Part shown: positions 29,619 to 39,098 of the stretch, in pieces
Layout: every line of letters starts with the position of its first letter
Numbering within the stretch: position 1 is the first letter of the stretch
Origin: Leptospira jelokensis
GTDB lineage: Bacteria > Spirochaetota > Leptospiria > Leptospirales > Leptospiraceae
Assembly: GCF_004769635.1 (NCBI RefSeq)
Contig: NZ_RQGH01000026.1
Coordinates: forward strand, 124,001 to 188,000
Length of the DNA stretch: 64,000 nucleotides
Direction of reading: 5' to 3'
Notes under the pieces: generated by a model
Seen by the model: the letters and a program-made list of their open reading frames with translations, nothing else
The model's database searches: none
Told to the model about the DNA's origin: nothing
Made by a program: the position numbers and the translations under genes

Positions 29619-29957
29619 ATGGAATATACGGAATCTAAATCTAACGGGATTGTCGTCCTGAAACTTTTCGGCAACTTAGACATGTTAAATGCCGGCATTT
29701 TAAAGGAAAGGATCAAAGAATCTGCGTCCCAATCCGAACATCGATTTATTTTCGACTTGGAAGGTGTGAGTTTTATCGACTCCTCTGGATTTGGGCTCAT
29801 CATGTCTCTTAATGACAAACTAACAGAATTAGGTGGAGGATTACGAATTGTAAACGTATCCAAAACGATTCGTCAAATCTTTCGAATTTCAAAAATTTCT
29901 TCTGTCATCCAAATCTTTGAATCCACAGAAGAAGCCATTCAATCTTTCAATCCTTAA
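29619..29957 (+). CDS. STAS-domain anti-sigma factor antagonist
   Basis: A 112-residue single STAS domain with I-D-S-S-G-F-G around residues 53-59 (Ser56 the expected phosphorylation site) and a C-terminal VIQIFESTEEAIQSF typical of the family. It ends 40 bp from the end of the convergent SpoIIE-phosphatase gene. Phosphatase plus STAS substrate is the classic partner-switching pair; here they share a locus though not an operon. The matching anti-sigma kinase is not in the window. Confidence 0.9.
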   Translation: MEYTESKSNGIVVLKLFGNLDMLNAGILKERIKESASQSEHRFIFDLEGVSFIDSSGFGLIMSLNDKLTELGGGLRIVNVSKTIRQIFRISKISSVIQIFESTEEAIQSFNP

Positions 29958-29996
29958 TTTCAAATTTAAAACTTAGTACACATCATTTTACCTAAA

Positions 29997-32393
29997 CTAG
30001 GTAACAGATGTCGTGACCATTTTTTTCCAAAAGTTTTTGAGTTTCAAAAGTTTCGGATTTTCTGGCGCCATCTCTTGTAAGGCAAGTAATACCTCTTTTG
30101 ATCGTTCAATGTCCCGACGGTGCATTAAAATCTCTGCAAGTAACAATAAATTGTTAAAATTTTTCGGATCTCTGTATCTCAGTCTTTCTGCATAATCGGT
30201 TGCTAAAACAGAATCACGTTTTTGTTTATGGGCATAGGCAATGTAAAATAAAAAATCGGTATCACCGGGATTTAATTGTAAATACCGATTCGCGAGTACA
30301 ATGGCTTTCTCATAGTCTTTTGATTTCATGTATAGTTTTGATAATTCTCTCAAACAATATAAATCATCTGGTTCTGATTCCAATGCAAGTTCCAATGCAT
30401 AGATGGCATTGTTCCATTCTCCATCTCGGTAGGATTGAATTCCTTCACCCAACATTTTATAATATACATTATTTTTGGTAGATTCTTTGGCAGCGTATGC
30501 AACTTCTTCTAAAAATGAAATCCGCATCAAACTCAAATCGTCTGTGAGCTCACCAAATAACATAAGCACACGACAGATCTCAGCCAAATCACCACCTCCT
30601 TCCGTCACGTGCCGCAGGAAAACAGTTTCATCATCATTGATTTTTCGATTTCCACCCGAATGGCCCACAAACAAATCATCACGGCCATCTGATCCTAAAA
30701 TCAAAACATCACCGGGTCTTAGCGGATAAATTTGGATGACCACCTCATCTCCACTCATCTCTGTAAATCCAATCTTTCGTAGGGAATGTTCGTTTTCTAA
30801 GAAACTTGCAACACCATCTCGATACAATACAATCCAAGGGTGTTCCGCATTGATGTAATACAAAGTTCCGGTTTCTTCGTCCACCAAACCCAAGATAGCC
30901 GATAATAACATATGTCCGTCAAAACTGATAAACACATTGTGAACTTCTTGGAAACATTCCTTTAACCAACGTTCGGGGTGACGGTCTTGCATGTACCTAA
31001 GTTTTTGCGTACGGGTGATGATAGATTTAAACACTGTACCCATCACCAATGCTCCCCCTGCCCCTTGGATGGATTTTCCCATGGCATCAGCGTTTAAAAA
31101 AACAGTATATTTTTTCCCCATCAAATAAATCGAATCGGAGACAGATAAATCTCCACCAATCTCCGATTGTTTGTTACGAAACTTAAATTGTTTCATTTGC
31201 CTTTCAAAAATTTTAACAGAAACGGTTTCTGATTTCGCAAAGGATCCTTTGAGAGGTCTTATCAAAAGGGATGTCAAAAAGTAATCACCATCTTGTTTCT
31301 CTTGCATTTTCTGCATTTCAGATAGTGTCTCATTTAATTCCCTAGTTCGTTGGTTCACCATCTCTTCCAAATGATTTTGGTGTTCTGCCAATTCTTCTTT
31401 CATTTCGACAAACACCCTTCCCATTTGTCCAATTTCATCACTACGATGTGTAGGAAGAGTTTCAGGTTTCCATTGGTCTAAATCCACCATGGCCGAAGTT
31501 AAAAGTTTGATTGCTTCCACCATATCTCGAGAAAATAAAAAGGAAATCAAAAAGATAACACCACATAACACTAACGAAGCGACCACAAAAAATGACCAAA
31601 TTTTCCATGTTTTTGATTCCACTTCGTTTTCATCAATCATCACATGGAATACTAATTGTTTGATGGATTGGGAAGTTCCAAGATAAGGAATTTTGACTAA
31701 ATAATATGGTTTATCTTGAAAATGAAATCGTTGTTCTTCGAGCAGTAAATTTGGATTTTCATTCATCACCATACGAACCATATCAGAACCAATGGTTTTC
31801 ACTTTTCCTTCCTGGAAGATTGCCAAATGGATTCGATTGTCTTTGGAAATCGTTTTCGTAAAATTATCATCCACTACTTGGCCGATGAGAAGTGTCCCTC
31901 TTCCAAAAAGGGGAGCCGCTAATCGAAAGCCAAGTCCACTGTGCCCATCTTCTAAAGCAGCTGTTGCTTGCCCATTTAATGCATTTTGGATGATCGGTTG
32001 GTTTTTTTTATCATCGCCAAAGTCTTTTGGCCTGTGGACACGAAACACCACCTTTCCTTGGTTATCACCTAATTCAAAGATAGAAAGCCCATATCGTTTT
32101 AAAATCTCTTGTAAATACGGTAGTTCCTTTTGTAAAACTTGGCGGTCCCGAAGGCCTTTGTCTAATATTTCCCTGGTCCTTGCGTTAAAGGTAATTTCTT
32201 CTAATAATAATCTTAATTTTTCTTCTTTGAACTCTAATTCCCTTTGGAAATTCCGAGATAAGTCTTCTGCACGTTGGGTTTGTGGGATGTTTTTTACCGA
32301 TTGTAAAAGATAGGCAAAACTGGTTGTGAGTGCAATCACAAGAAGAATTTGACTCACACTCAATATTAATAAGAATTTGTAACGTATGCTCAT
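29997..32393 (-). CDS. membrane sensor PP2C (SpoIIE/RsbU) phosphatase with HAMP and TPR domains
   Basis: A 798-residue protein. One membrane helix (about 8-30) and another (about 268-288) flank a Cache-like periplasmic sensor (VFRVHRPKDFGD, GRGTLLIGQVVDD). A HAMP linker (about 290-345) and a coiled coil lead to a SpoIIE phosphatase domain (about 385-640; SEIGGDLSVSDSI, NADAMGKSIQGAGGALVMG, LILGSDGRDDLF), where GGD and GSDGRDD supply metal-binding aspartates. The C-terminus (about 650-790) has TPR repeats. In this class an outside signal sets dephosphorylation of a STAS protein; the convergent STAS gene is the obvious candidate. Confidence 0.9.
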   Translation of the reverse strand: MSIRYKFLLILSVSQILLVIALTTSFAYLLQSVKNIPQTQRAEDLSRNFQRELEFKEEKLRLLLEEITFNARTREILDKGLRDRQVLQKELPYLQEILKRYGLSIFELGDNQGKVVFRVHRPKDFGDDKKNQPIIQNALNGQATAALEDGHSGLGFRLAAPLFGRGTLLIGQVVDDNFTKTISKDNRIHLAIFQEGKVKTIGSDMVRMVMNENPNLLLEEQRFHFQDKPYYLVKIPYLGTSQSIKQLVFHVMIDENEVESKTWKIWSFFVVASLVLCGVIFLISFLFSRDMVEAIKLLTSAMVDLDQWKPETLPTHRSDEIGQMGRVFVEMKEELAEHQNHLEEMVNQRTRELNETLSEMQKMQEKQDGDYFLTSLLIRPLKGSFAKSETVSVKIFERQMKQFKFRNKQSEIGGDLSVSDSIYLMGKKYTVFLNADAMGKSIQGAGGALVMGTVFKSIITRTQKLRYMQDRHPERWLKECFQEVHNVFISFDGHMLLSAILGLVDEETGTLYYINAEHPWIVLYRDGVASFLENEHSLRKIGFTEMSGDEVVIQIYPLRPGDVLILGSDGRDDLFVGHSGGNRKINDDETVFLRHVTEGGGDLAEICRVLMLFGELTDDLSLMRISFLEEVAYAAKESTKNNVYYKMLGEGIQSYRDGEWNNAIYALELALESEPDDLYCLRELSKLYMKSKDYEKAIVLANRYLQLNPGDTDFLFYIAYAHKQKRDSVLATDYAERLRYRDPKNFNNLLLLAEILMHRRDIERSKEVLLALQEMAPENPKLLKLKNFWKKMVTTSVT

Positions 32394-32477
32394 AGAAAAC
32401 TACGTGCATCTTCGCAAATTTACGTTACAATCAAATGACATTCCTTTGAAGGAAATGTATCATATGGAATTTTTCTA

Positions 32478-33674
32478 ATGAAACCAAATGCCACCTTATT
32501 TTTTCTGATTTTATTGGTTTTGGTTTTTTATTATACAATCGAAGCACTATTACACAAACGAACGTTAAAGAATTTTAAACATCGAATCCATGTGAATGGC
32601 ACTCGAGGGAAATCCAGTGTCACTAGATTGATCCGAGCAGGATTATCTTCTGCTGGGTATTCCGTGTTTGCAAAAACAACAGGGACTTTAGCACGAATGA
32701 TTTTTCCAGATGGTTCGGAAACTTCGATTTCACGTTTTGGAAAACCGTCTATCCTCGAACAAATCAAAATCTTACGAAAGGCAAAAGACGTTAAAGCCGA
32801 TATCGTTGTTTTGGAATGTATGGCCCTAGAACCCAGATACCAATGGGCAAGTGAAGGACAAATTTTGTTTTCTGATATTGGAGTGATCACAAACATCCGA
32901 GAAGACCATTTGGAAGTAATGGGACCAGAACTCATCGATGTCGCTAGGACATTGTTATCTGCTACTCCAATCAAAGGAACACTTGTTGTTGGTCCAAATG
33001 AATTCCCAAATGAAATTTTACATGTTTGTAATGACAGAAATACAAAACCCGTATTCATAGAAGAAAAAGAAATCAACACAATCACCGATGAAGAAATACT
33101 AAAATTTCCGTATTGGGAACACAAAGAAAATGTCTGCTTAGCTCTCAAAGTTTGTGAACTATTGGGAGCCGACCGTAAAACTGCCTTGGAAGCAATGTGG
33201 AAAGTCACACCTGATCCAGGAGCACTTACCGTTTTACCCATCCATTTTTTTGGGAAGGAATTCATCTATGTGAATGCGATGGCTGCCAATGATCCAAGTA
33301 GTACAAAACTGATTTGGAATTCCATTACCAAACGATATGTTTCATTCCAGAAACGTTTCATATTATTTCACACGAGGGAAGACCGACCAGAGCGCACCAA
33401 ACAACTGACAAAAGAGTTTGCCAACTGGGAAGGTTATGATGCAGTGATTCTCATTGGCTCTTCGACATCTCTAGCGTTCCAATACTTAAAAACATATTCA
33501 CAAGTGGATGTGCCCATTTATGTTTGGGAACACATGAATTTGGATGTGATCTTTGAATCATTACTTTCCATCTTACCCAAACAAGCATTAGTGTTCGGTA
33601 TTGGAAATATTGTAGGACTGGGAATGGATTTGTCTTTATATCTAAAAAATAGGTCAGAACAAACGTATGAATGA
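32478..33674 (+). CDS. pgsB: poly-gamma-glutamate synthase PgsB/CapB
   Basis: A 398-residue ATP-dependent amide ligase of the Mur-ligase-like PgsB/CapB family. A membrane helix covers residues about 5-23; the P-loop is H-V-N-G-T-R-G-K-S-S-V-T-R; conserved stretches ASEGQILFSDIGVITNIREDHLEVMGP and AMAANDPSSTK follow. With PgsC it polymerises glutamate at the inner membrane. It overlaps pgsC by 8 bp. The 84-bp gap to the divergent SpoIIE gene must hold its promoter. Confidence 0.93.
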   Translation: MKPNATLFFLILLVLVFYYTIEALLHKRTLKNFKHRIHVNGTRGKSSVTRLIRAGLSSAGYSVFAKTTGTLARMIFPDGSETSISRFGKPSILEQIKILRKAKDVKADIVVLECMALEPRYQWASEGQILFSDIGVITNIREDHLEVMGPELIDVARTLLSATPIKGTLVVGPNEFPNEILHVCNDRNTKPVFIEEKEINTITDEEILKFPYWEHKENVCLALKVCELLGADRKTALEAMWKVTPDPGALTVLPIHFFGKEFIYVNAMAANDPSSTKLIWNSITKRYVSFQKRFILFHTREDRPERTKQLTKEFANWEGYDAVILIGSSTSLAFQYLKTYSQVDVPIYVWEHMNLDVIFESLLSILPKQALVFGIGNIVGLGMDLSLYLKNRSEQTYE

Positions 33675-34131
33675 TATTCTTCCACTATCCATTGGACTTA
33701 GTTTGGTGATCAGTTTGGTATTCTCCGAACTTTTTGGAATTTTAGGGACTGGGCTTGTTGTACCAGGATATTTGGCATTATCACTCAACCATCCTAAAAA
33801 TATTGCCCTTACATTTCTCATTGCTTTTTTATCTTTTATCTGTGTGGAGATCCTTTCACATTTCCTAATGATTTTTGGAAAAAGAAAAATCGTCTTTATC
33901 TTGTTATTTGGTTATTTTTTTGGATATTTACTCAATTATCAAATATTGCCAGAAATTGAACTATCGTATCTTTCAGAAGTACGAGGGATTGGATTTATCA
34001 TACCTGGTCTGATTGCGGTTTGGTATGAACGACAAGGTGTTTTGGAAACAACATCTGTCCTAATCCTCGCAGCCGTTTTTGTCAAAATCCTTTTGATTTT
34101 TTTATTGGGAAATGAGTTAGAAACCCTATGA
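33667..34131 (+). CDS. pgsC: poly-gamma-glutamate biosynthesis protein PgsC/CapC
   Basis: A 154-residue membrane protein with four to five hydrophobic helices and the PgsC pattern L-F-G-I-L-G-T-G-L-V-V-P-G-Y-L near residue 22 and GIGFIIPGLIAVWYERQG near residue 107. It is the integral membrane partner of PgsB. It overlaps pgsB by 8 bp and pgsW by 4 bp. Confidence 0.93.
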   Translation: MNDILPLSIGLSLVISLVFSELFGILGTGLVVPGYLALSLNHPKNIALTFLIAFLSFICVEILSHFLMIFGKRKIVFILLFGYFFGYLLNYQILPEIELSYLSEVRGIGFIIPGLIAVWYERQGVLETTSVLILAAVFVKILLIFLLGNELETL

Positions 34132-35261
34132 TGACAAAAATTTATTGGTCACCTTGGAAACATTCGCGAATTGCTTTGTTTTTACTCGCCGTACTTGGTG
34201 TATTGGGTTTACTCCTCATCGAATCCTGTAAGGTAAAAAAAGAACAATCATACTTCAAAAAAAAATTACATGCTGCAAAACTTGCAGAACGTGGATTTCA
34301 AATCTTAAAACCAGAATTATTAAAACACAAAAAACCTGATTATAAAGAATTTGATCCTTCCAACTCAGGACTTATCGGCGAATTTTTAACTCCTGTAACA
34401 AGCAATAGTGGCTCTTTGCCTGCTAAACAAACATCGATTAATCCTAATTTTGCCGCCGTTATGGTCCAATTTTTAAAGAAGGCAAAGGTTGAAGAAGGAG
34501 ATACAGTTGCAGTAGCCATTTCTGGTTCCTTTCCAGCATTAAACATTTGTTTGTTTGCCGCAATCGATACATTAAAATTAAAACCAATCATTATCTCAAG
34601 TGCATCTGCCTCACAATTTGGTGCCAATCATCCACAGATGTTGTGGTTGGATATGGAAAAAGAATTGGAATCTTCCGGCATTTTTTCTTTTCGCTCCAGT
34701 TACGCATCTCTTGGTGGAATCCAAGACAAAGCAGCAGGAACATCAAAAGAAGGCAAAGAACTTTTGTTACGTGCCTTAAAGCGAAACAATGTCAAACTAT
34801 TGGATCCAATCCACTTTGAAGACTCAATTGAAAAACGAATGAAGTATTATGATGAATTATCCCAAGGAAAACCGATCAAACTTTTTATCAACGTGGGAGG
34901 AGGGACAACAATCCTTGGAACAAGTCTTGGCAAACAGGTTTTCAAAAATGGACTGATCACCAATCTTCCCGAAGAAGTTCATATTCCAAATTCGGTCATC
35001 AAATCCTTTTTAGAACGAGAAACACCCGTGATCAATTTCATCCAAATTGAATCCCTGGCAAAACGTTATGGACTTCCCTTATCACCGAAAAAAATTCCGA
35101 AACCTGGAGAAGGAAAGGTTTTTTATTCAGAAGAATACAACCCCATCCTTTATCTTTCTGTTTTCCTTTTTTTACTCATCGGATTGTATGGTGTTACGAG
35201 GCTTGGTTGGGGTGAAAATGAAGAAGACCGCTACCTACCCAAAACCTTACGTTCCAGGTAA
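34128..35261 (+). CDS. pgsW: poly-gamma-glutamate system protein PgsW
   Basis: A 377-residue protein with an N-terminal membrane helix (about 16-32), a periplasmic part and a second helix near the C-terminus (about 340-357). The segment VEEGDTVAVAISGSFPALNICLFAA followed by IISSASASQFGANHP matches the PgsW family that accompanies PgsB-PgsC in spirochaetes and some other phyla. Its biochemical role is not known. PgsA/CapA, the usual third component, and any gamma-glutamyl hydrolase are absent from the following genes. Confidence 0.88.
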   Translation: MMTKIYWSPWKHSRIALFLLAVLGVLGLLLIESCKVKKEQSYFKKKLHAAKLAERGFQILKPELLKHKKPDYKEFDPSNSGLIGEFLTPVTSNSGSLPAKQTSINPNFAAVMVQFLKKAKVEEGDTVAVAISGSFPALNICLFAAIDTLKLKPIIISSASASQFGANHPQMLWLDMEKELESSGIFSFRSSYASLGGIQDKAAGTSKEGKELLLRALKRNNVKLLDPIHFEDSIEKRMKYYDELSQGKPIKLFINVGGGTTILGTSLGKQVFKNGLITNLPEEVHIPNSVIKSFLERETPVINFIQIESLAKRYGLPLSPKKIPKPGEGKVFYSEEYNPILYLSVFLFLLIGLYGVTRLGWGENEEDRYLPKTLRSR

Positions 35262-35267
35262 CTCCAA

Positions 35268-35456
35268 ATGGCAAAAATCATTGTATTAGCGATTTTACTG
35301 TTTTTATTACTCCGCTTTGTGAGTCGCATTTTAATCCTTCCGGCAAAAATTGCGGAAGAACTTGGTAAAAATCCGAGAGAAGATCTACGAAACCAACCTT
35401 ACAGTCCCAAATCCAAAGAAAAAGACATCTCGGATCGGGGAAAAATTATCGAATGA
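35268..35456 (+). CDS. small single-pass membrane protein, 62 aa
   Basis: Residues 1-22 form a hydrophobic helix (MAKIIVLAILLFLLLRFVSRIL) and the rest is a charged tail (AEELGKNPREDLRN and onward). It is 6 bp after pgsW, so probably in the same operon. I do not recognise a named family with confidence; it resembles short DUF4834-type proteins. Confidence 0.6.
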   Translation: MAKIIVLAILLFLLLRFVSRILILPAKIAEELGKNPREDLRNQPYSPKSKEKDISDRGKIIE

Positions 35457-35508
35457 ACCTGAATTTCGAAAGAGGAATTTCCTAGGTTTGGACGAAACTT
35501 TAAGTAAG

Positions 35509-36066
35509 ATGGAACAGAATTCGTCCAAGAAGTTTCTTTTATTGCCTTCCCTTGCTCACTTTTTACAGAATTCTCTGAAACAAATTCTTTTCGTATTACT
35601 TTTGTTATTTTTCATTCAATGTGGTGTTCCCAAGGGGGAATTTGGTTGGACCACAACGAAAATGGAAGAGATGGACATCTTAGAAAAACACATCCAAACC
35701 ATCACCGATTATAAAATGATGCGTGATGACCTTATCTTTTCTCCAAGTGATACCATTCATTATGTATACCAATTTTCTAGAAATCCAGGCCTCGAAACTG
35801 ATTTCCACATTTCACTCAATCGGTATGAATTGGACTTTGTAGAAATTGATATCAAAAAGAAACGTGTGGAGCCAGACACCCTTGCCATTCGAGATGAATT
35901 TTCCCTTTTACGCACTGGAGAATATTTGATTAAAATTGTATACGAAGGTGATACGGTGGATGAAGTGAAGTTTCGAGTTTTACCAGACGAAGGATATACA
36001 CAAGAAAATTTAGAACAAGAATTAGCTGGTGATCAAACTGATGAAATCATCAAATACTCTCGTTAA
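35509..36066 (+). CDS. putative lipoprotein, 185 aa
   Basis: The longest frame begins at 35350 but would overlap the previous gene by 107 bp, so I place the start at the ATG 35509, giving M-E-Q-N-S-S-K-K, a hydrophobic stretch I-L-F-V-L-L-L-L-F-F-I and lipobox cysteine in F-I-Q-C-G. The mature part is beta-rich and unrecognised (FGWTTTKMEEMDILEKHI, then LRTGEYLIKIVYEGDTVDEVKFRV near the end, resembling an Ig-like fold). Its tail overlaps the tail of the convergent TPR gene by 17 bp. Confidence 0.72.
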   Translation: MEQNSSKKFLLLPSLAHFLQNSLKQILFVLLLLFFIQCGVPKGEFGWTTTKMEEMDILEKHIQTITDYKMMRDDLIFSPSDTIHYVYQFSRNPGLETDFHISLNRYELDFVEIDIKKKRVEPDTLAIRDEFSLLRTGEYLIKIVYEGDTVDEVKFRVLPDEGYTQENLEQELAGDQTDEIIKYSR

Positions 36067-38083
36067 TCGGAGGTTGGATATCACCGGTTTCTAATATACG
36101 TTTGATCCTTTCCAATTCTTTTAAGGCAACACGCACCTCTGTTTCCCCGCCTTCTTTGATCACAAATTCATAATACTCTTGTGCTCTTTTAAAATCTCTA
36201 TTTTCTTCTGCAAGCACACCCAATCGAAATAAGATTTTGATTAGAGGGATTTTGTTTCGTTTTGTTTCCAAAACACGGATCACCGCTTCTTGGTCTTCAA
36301 TCTTTAAATCCATCAATCGATATTGGGACAATACATCATCAAGTGTGGTCACCATCAGGTCTTTTTTGAGAGTTTGTTTTTTCTCAATTAACTCCATTCT
36401 TTCTTTTTCAGCTAAGATAAGTTTCTCATCAATTTTTTTCCATTGCATGAGTGCGATGTTCAACTTGTTTTGTTCTAATTCATACTTCTTTAGTTTTTTA
36501 TCTTTTTTACTAAGATAAAAATATGCAATGGATTCCATTTCAGGAACACCAGTATCTTCCACAAGAGCTGGATTCCAATCTTTACTGTTTTTATCCAACC
36601 AATACTCTAAGAAATTAGACCCTCTTTCTGGATCTCCAATTTTCTGATTAAAAAACACTCCAATTTCATAAGAAACTCGTGTTTTTTCAGGTGTATCTGC
36701 ACTCAAACGAAAAAATGTTTCATAATAATTTCCGGCCAAAATATTTCGTTTTAAATCGGCATTAATCGTTGCTAAACGTAAATTTGCTTTGATGATTTTG
36801 TCTTTTTCTTCGTCCGTTGGATTTGGATTTTTTAAATACTCGTTTAATGCTTTTTCGTAAAAATCGGCAGCCTTTTCCTTTTTCCCATCTTGTCTGTATT
36901 GTTCGGCAATATCATTCAGAACATTTGGATTTTCATTCCAAATCCGATAAGCCCGCTCCAATATCAGTTCATAAGCAAAAAAATCAGTATTTCGTTTGTA
37001 ATCAAAAAGTACATAAATTCCCTTTCCTGCCGTACCAAGTTTATTTACAATTTTTAATCTTTCTTTGTTATCATCTTCGAGTTTTTTAACAACATTGGCA
37101 AATGCATACAAATCATTTGATTCAATTTGTCTTCTTTTATTTAGATAAACCAAATACCTTTTGTTATAAGAATCTTCATAATCTGTTTTTGCTTTTTTTC
37201 TAACACCATCTAACCTAAGTACTTCGTCGTTCCATTGGTTTGCTTGCAGTTTCAAATCGGATAGTTTTTTCCCTTCTCGTATCCAATTACTTTCCTTGAT
37301 ATGGATGTCATCTTTTACTTTTTTATAGTTTTGTTCAGCTTGGATCCACTCTTTGTACAACCTCTCGTGTTCCTTGGCTGCGCTCTCATCATATCCAAGT
37401 ACATCTTCTTTTTGCCACTCTCCGTTTCGATACCCTTCTTCTGTCATTTCTAAAGGATGGTAACGAAACGCGGCCAAATAATGCCGAAGTGCTGGGGCAA
37501 ACTTTTCTGATTCAACATAGAGTTTAGCAAGTTTGGTATGAAGGTAATATAAAAGTGGGGAATCACGGACAATAAAGGTCTCTGTATGTTTGTGAGTGCT
37601 TTGCCAGAGTAATAAACGGATGTCATTCATCTCTGTTCGAGAATTGTAAACATTACCCTTTTCGCGGTCTTCCCAAATCCTTTTTTCTTCTATGAATTGG
37701 CTATAATAACGTTTGAGTAGTCCTTCCGCCTCACGGATCTTAGTTTCTAAATTTTTAGGACCAGTTTCACTGCCAGGATCCACCGGAAGATCGGCACCAG
37801 GAACCACTGGCACATCAGGAGCATTCGGATCCACAGGTTTTGGTTCATCACGCAGGGCAATTCCAGAATCTTCGTCAATGGTGATCCGTTTTTCAGTATC
37901 AAGGGATTTGACTTCGTCCATAGAAATCACTTGTAAGGGAGAAAGGTACAAACCCGAAAGTGGATTCCTACGGTCTTCCTCACCTGCATAGAGGGCCACC
38001 TGTACCAAACCAAACAGGAAAATAATGGTGAACTTGGATTTATGTTTTTTAGAGACCAGATTGACCAAGTTCTGTGACAACAA
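36050..38083 (-). CDS. exported TPR/coiled-coil protein, 677 aa
   Basis: A signal peptide or anchor lies at residues about 17-33 (FTIIFLFGLVQVALYAG). A proline-rich linker (about 82-108, DPNAPDVPVVPGADLPVDPG) leads to a long helical body with TPR-like repeats (YVESEKFAPALRHYLAAFRYHP, AEQYRQDGKKEKAADFYEKALNEY, EENRDFKRAQEYYEFVIKEGG) and coiled coils between about 240 and 330. Probably a periplasmic scaffold. No enzyme motif was seen. Confidence 0.78.
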   Translation of the reverse strand: MLSQNLVNLVSKKHKSKFTIIFLFGLVQVALYAGEEDRRNPLSGLYLSPLQVISMDEVKSLDTEKRITIDEDSGIALRDEPKPVDPNAPDVPVVPGADLPVDPGSETGPKNLETKIREAEGLLKRYYSQFIEEKRIWEDREKGNVYNSRTEMNDIRLLLWQSTHKHTETFIVRDSPLLYYLHTKLAKLYVESEKFAPALRHYLAAFRYHPLEMTEEGYRNGEWQKEDVLGYDESAAKEHERLYKEWIQAEQNYKKVKDDIHIKESNWIREGKKLSDLKLQANQWNDEVLRLDGVRKKAKTDYEDSYNKRYLVYLNKRRQIESNDLYAFANVVKKLEDDNKERLKIVNKLGTAGKGIYVLFDYKRNTDFFAYELILERAYRIWNENPNVLNDIAEQYRQDGKKEKAADFYEKALNEYLKNPNPTDEEKDKIIKANLRLATINADLKRNILAGNYYETFFRLSADTPEKTRVSYEIGVFFNQKIGDPERGSNFLEYWLDKNSKDWNPALVEDTGVPEMESIAYFYLSKKDKKLKKYELEQNKLNIALMQWKKIDEKLILAEKERMELIEKKQTLKKDLMVTTLDDVLSQYRLMDLKIEDQEAVIRVLETKRNKIPLIKILFRLGVLAEENRDFKRAQEYYEFVIKEGGETEVRVALKELERIKRILETGDIQPPINESI

Positions 38084-38207
38084 ATTCCATTCCTTCCTAC
38101 TCTGAATTATCGGCGAAATTTCAAAATTCCCAATACAAAAGGTGTTGTATTCTTAGGACAAATGGCGTTCACTAAAATTCAATCCTAAACGCATTCGGCA
38201 AAACACC

Positions 38208-38876
38208 ATGTCCAAAAATATAGTCGAAAGGTATCTTGTTCTAAAAAATAAATACAGAAATTATGATACCAAGTATGCCCTGAAACGTATGCAAGCCTTT
38301 CGTTTGGCAACTCAAGAACTATCCAGAAAAGGTTATGAAGTAGCCCTCGAACTTTTGGGTTCCATCAATTTTGGAATTGTAGATCCCACTTCTGACGTAG
38401 ATTGCATTTTATTATTAGAATGTGACCTTCACAAAGACCAAGGTACTTGTCCTTCTCACTGCAATAATTTAACTTTTGTTAAAACAGAAATCTCTAAGTA
38501 TGTAACGAAACGATTGGCACCTGAATCATTTAACATTGATTATTTAGATGCAATCAATCTCAAATATGTAGAAGAAAAAATTCGAACCGAGTCTGTTTTG
38601 GGAGACGAAACTCTTTATTGTTTATTGTTTTATCGAAACATCGGAAGGCCTGTCAATCGCCCACTTTTCATTCCATTTTGTGACCAATTAGAAGAAAATC
38701 ACGATTTTGTAAAAGAGATCATCCCCTGGGCTTCGGAGGCATTGGAAGGGTACTTAAACACCAACCAACATAGAATGTCTTTTAATAAATACAATGAACG
38801 GATCAGGGCAAGGGGTTTAAGTTTGCCAGAAGGCCTCCAACAAGAATTGCAGGCATATATGGAAGGTAAGTCATAA
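38208..38876 (+). CDS. nucleotidyltransferase-domain protein
   Basis: A 222-residue protein. Residues 48-67 carry the polymerase-beta-type signature G51-S52-x9-S62-D63-x-D65 (E-L-L-G-S-I-N-F-G then S-D-V-D), so two metal-binding aspartates are present. A cysteine-rich insert (C72...C81-P-S-H-C85) follows immediately. The rest is mostly helical. Minimal nucleotidyltransferases of this kind transfer NMPs to proteins or small molecules, often as antitoxins paired with HEPN proteins, but no HEPN partner is adjacent here. The substrate is unknown. Confidence 0.75.
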   Translation: MSKNIVERYLVLKNKYRNYDTKYALKRMQAFRLATQELSRKGYEVALELLGSINFGIVDPTSDVDCILLLECDLHKDQGTCPSHCNNLTFVKTEISKYVTKRLAPESFNIDYLDAINLKYVEEKIRTESVLGDETLYCLLFYRNIGRPVNRPLFIPFCDQLEENHDFVKEIIPWASEALEGYLNTNQHRMSFNKYNERIRARGLSLPEGLQQELQAYMEGKS

Positions 38877-39098
38877 AGGAAAAATCCTAGTAGAAACAAC
38901 TAACTTTATTGCTTAAAAAATTAGCATTTATTTCTCATTTTTTGATTGAATGCCTCAAGAGATTGAATTGGGTATTTTGATCCTTAGCATAAAATTTCTG
39001 TTTGCTGTTGGGTTAGCTCTTCCCATTCAGATTTGGATTTACTTTTGTGTTGCGAATATTCTCCTTTACTAGTTTTCGAAACTATGTAGACTATCGCC
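38877..39098. other. intergenic, contains a possible 40-codon membrane peptide ORF (38950-39072)
   Basis: A short plus-strand ORF from ATG 38950 to TAG 39070-39072 would encode 40 residues with one strongly hydrophobic helix (I-L-S-I-K-F-L-F-A-V-G-L-A-L). There is no clear ribosome binding site, so coding status is doubtful. The rest of the gap should hold the promoter of the hybrid kinase gene. Confidence 0.25.

Noticed and set aside
35350..35508. Upstream extension of the lipoprotein at 35509
   Set aside because: It would overlap the preceding gene by 107 bp and put the signal peptide far from the N-terminus.
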